DNA from: Cryobacterium breve | GTDB taxonomy: Bacteria > Actinomycetota > Actinomycetes > Actinomycetales > Microbacteriaceae | Assembly (NCBI RefSeq): GCF_004402375.1 | Contig: NZ_SOGJ01000036.1 | Coordinates: forward strand, 1,015-65,014 | Direction: 5' to 3' | Length of the DNA: 64,000 bases | Position numbers and translations under genes: made by a program | The notes under the pieces: generated by a model | The model's database searches: none | What the model was told of the DNA's origin: nothing | The model's input: only the letters and a program-made list of their open reading frames with translations | In this document: in pieces, positions 61,953 to 64,000 of the stretch | Layout of the letters: each line of letters opens with the position of its first letter | How positions within the stretch are numbered: the first letter of the stretch is position 1

Positions 61953-63938
61953 GTGGATTCATCAGACGTTCCGGTCATCCCGGAGAGCGTTACCAGTCCC
62001 GTCCGTTCGGGAGCGCCCACGAATAGCCTCGCCCGGTGGCTGCTTCGGAACCGCGTGCAGCCCCTCGGGCCAGAGAGCCCCGCAGACACCGCGACGAAGC
62101 GTCCCTGGTGGATGGTCATGTGCCTGACTGGCGTCGACTACTTCTCGACGCTGTCCTACCTGCCCAGCATCGCCGTGCTGGCTGCCGGGGCACTGGCGCC
62201 GTTGGCGACCCTTCTGATCGTTGCGCTGACCCTGCTGGGGATGCTGCCGATGTACCGGCGCGTCGCGAAGGAAAGCCCGTACGGCCAGGGATCGGTGGCG
62301 ATGCTCGAGCGACTCCTCCCGTTCTGGAAGGGAAAGTTCTTCGTCCTGGTACTACTGGGCTTCGTCGCAACGTCTTGGATCATCACGATCACCCTGTCAT
62401 CTGCGGATGCCACGGTGCACCTTCTTGAGAATCCCTATGCACCCAGCTTCCTTGCGGGGCACGCCGTGACGATCACAATCGTCCTGCTCCTCACCCTCGG
62501 TGGGGTCTTCCTCCTCGGGTTCAGAGAAGCGGTCGCTGTCGCCATCCCACTTGTGGCGGCATATCTCGCCCTGAACGCCGTCGTGATCGGCGTGGGGCTC
62601 TACAACGTGTTCACAGAACCCGCCGCTCTGGCCGGATGGACCGAAGCTCTCACCTCCCGCGGCGGGGGGTTCGGTGACCTTCTCGGACCTGCCATCATCG
62701 CTTTCCCGCTGCTCGTGTTGGGTCTGTCCGGATTCGAGACCGGGGTGAGCATGATGCCCCTGGTTGCCTCGGCCGGGAAAACCAGCGAGGAGCGCCTGGC
62801 CTCACGCATCCGTAACACCCGCAAGCTCCTGACCGCGGCGGCCCTCATCATGAGCGCCTACCTCCTCTCGAGCACCTTCGTCACCACGCTCCTCATCCCC
62901 GAGGAGGCTTTCGAAGACGGCGGCGAAGCCAGCGGCCGCGCACTGGCCTACCTGGCCCATGAACTCGTCGGGAACACCTTCGGCACCGTCTACGACGTGA
63001 GCAGCATCCTCATCCTGTGGTTCGCGGGAGCGTCCGCCATGGCCGGCCTGATCAACATCGTCCCCCGCTACCTGCCGTCGTACGGCATGGCCCCCGAGTG
63101 GAGCCGCGCCGTGCGCCCCGTGGTTCTCGTCTACACCGGCATCAGCATCCTGATCACGATCGGCTTCAACGCCGACGTCAACGCACAAGCCGGCGCCTAC
63201 GCAACCGGCATCCTGGCGATGATGGTCTCCGGCGCCATCGCCGTCACGATCTCCGCTATCCGTCGCCACCAGCGCCGCGCAAGTATCGCCTTCACCATCC
63301 TGACTCTGACCCTTCTCTACGCCCTTGGTGAGAACATCCTAGAAAAGCCCGACGGCATAGCTATTTCGGCGTTCTTCATTCTGGGGATCATCGTTGTTTC
63401 GCTCGTCTCCCGGGTTTCACGCACCACCGAACTGCGGGTGGAAACGGTCGAACTTGACGACCAGGCGCGGCGCTTCATCACCGACTCGCTCGTCTTCGAC
63501 GGCGCCTTGAATCTGATTGCGACAAAACCCAAGCCGGGGAAAAAGACCGACTATGCCCGAAAAGAGACGGCGCAGCGCGGGATGAATCCCGTGCCAGGTC
63601 GCGCCGACGTACTGTTTCTGGAGATCGAGGTCGTGGACCCGTCCAGTTTCAGCGAGACACTCCATGTTCGCGGAGAAGAAGTCAACGGGCTTCGAGTCCT
63701 TCGAGCCCAGAGTCCCGCGGCACCGAACGCCATCGCCGCCATCCTCCTGGCACTGCGCGACGCATCCGGTGTGCGACCCCACGCTTACTTCGAATGGTCA
63801 GAGGGCAACCCCCTCGGGCACCTACTGCGCTACCTCCTCCTCGGCCAAGGCGACACCGCACCCGTCGTGCGCGAAATCCTTCGCCAAAACGAAGCCGATC
63901 CCGCATGCCGGCCTGGCATCCACGTGGGTGGCGGCTAA
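61953..63938 (+). CDS. APC-superfamily permease, possibly potassium (KimA-like)
   Basis: 661 residues from GTG at 61953, preceded by ggaagag; a longer frame from 61920 lacks a site. About twelve membrane helices (WMVMCLTGVDYFSTLSYLPS; LLIVALTLLGMLPMYRRVAK; FVLVLLGFVATSWIITITLS; FPLLVLGLSGFETGVSMMPL) are followed by a soluble C-terminal domain from about 490 (AIRRHQRRAS, DVLFLEIEVVDPSSF, PHAYFEWSEGNPLGHLLRYL). Length and tail resemble actinobacterial KimA-like or amino-acid APC carriers. K+ is suggested by the kdp and corA neighbours only. Confidence 0.75.
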   Translation: MDSSDVPVIPESVTSPVRSGAPTNSLARWLLRNRVQPLGPESPADTATKRPWWMVMCLTGVDYFSTLSYLPSIAVLAAGALAPLATLLIVALTLLGMLPMYRRVAKESPYGQGSVAMLERLLPFWKGKFFVLVLLGFVATSWIITITLSSADATVHLLENPYAPSFLAGHAVTITIVLLLTLGGVFLLGFREAVAVAIPLVAAYLALNAVVIGVGLYNVFTEPAALAGWTEALTSRGGGFGDLLGPAIIAFPLLVLGLSGFETGVSMMPLVASAGKTSEERLASRIRNTRKLLTAAALIMSAYLLSSTFVTTLLIPEEAFEDGGEASGRALAYLAHELVGNTFGTVYDVSSILILWFAGASAMAGLINIVPRYLPSYGMAPEWSRAVRPVVLVYTGISILITIGFNADVNAQAGAYATGILAMMVSGAIAVTISAIRRHQRRASIAFTILTLTLLYALGENILEKPDGIAISAFFILGIIVVSLVSRVSRTTELRVETVELDDQARRFITDSLVFDGALNLIATKPKPGKKTDYARKETAQRGMNPVPGRADVLFLEIEVVDPSSFSETLHVRGEEVNGLRVLRAQSPAAPNAIAAILLALRDASGVRPHAYFEWSEGNPLGHLLRYLLLGQGDTAPVVREILRQNEADPACRPGIHVGGG

Positions 63939-64000
63939 AGCCACCTGTGGAGTGGCGGTTCTGAAGAGCCAGCACTTCCTGGTTCGGTCCGCATCGCATC

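Overview
The window looks like DNA from a high-GC actinobacterium, most likely Microbacteriaceae (Cryobacterium/Salinibacterium-like). This rests on GC-rich codon use, Asp23/AmaP operons of the actinobacterial type, a split VirB4 of the SCO6880 kind, and a plasmid ParA/ParB pair with the KGGVLKT variant. Partition, replication and conjugation genes lie together, so I infer a large conjugative plasmid or plasmid-derived element that also carries chromosome-like cargo. No rRNA, tRNA, CRISPR array or recognisable relaxase was seen.

Layout. 1-2.7 kb: an LLM-oxidoreductase fragment, then a TetR-oleate hydratase operon with a palindromic operator. 3.1-4.2 kb: an IS110 transposase. 4.4-9.2 kb: plasmid backbone, with Abi and KfrA remnants, parB/parA and an 18-bp iteron centromere, then two small transcription units (DUF3846; a 50-aa protein plus DUF3560). 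Each of these units is headed by a copy of the same roughly 140-nt structured leader and each ends in a related hairpin. 9.4-13.9 kb: a Tn3 scrap and two divergent Asp23/Gls24 operons. The leftward one (sigma factor, Gls24, small Gls24) is decaying; the rightward one (Asp23 to AmaP) is intact. 13.9-17.6 kb: an SDR enzyme, gene fragments including a duplicated 3' end of the replication gene, and a formaldehyde-type alcohol dehydrogenase. 17.9-21.2 kb: an AEP-primase replication gene and three small regulators. 21.5-31.8 kb: a compact type IV secretion operon (ParA-like ATPase, pilin-like, VirB8-like, VirB6-like, VirB4 in two parts, peptidoglycan hydrolase, VirD4, DUF4913).

32.1-40.7 kb: a complete class III lanthipeptide cluster that is visibly less GC-rich than its surroundings. 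It has a 47-aa precursor with two exact SxxSxxxC labionin motifs, a LanKC synthetase, a pair of M16 peptidases (one catalytic, one not) as likely leader proteases, an ABC exporter and an LLM flavin/F420 oxidoreductase as possible tailoring enzyme. An IS21 element with 17-bp inverted repeats and a 5-bp target duplication sits just downstream and separates the cluster from an ABC/FtsX transporter pair that could give self-immunity.

45.7-48.8 kb: a lipoprotein gene, then a graveyard of broken genes and IS fragments. 48.8-56.7 kb: the complete kdp potassium-uptake operon in the order kdpFABCDE, with an extra 31-codon membrane ORF in front. 57.1-63.9 kb: two tandem paralogs of unknown function, fragments of a response regulator and a Pr6Pr membrane protein, a frameshifted CorA, an intact CorA and an APC-superfamily transporter. 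The right-hand 15 kb is thus mostly K+/Mg2+ transport, while the left half is plasmid maintenance and transfer.
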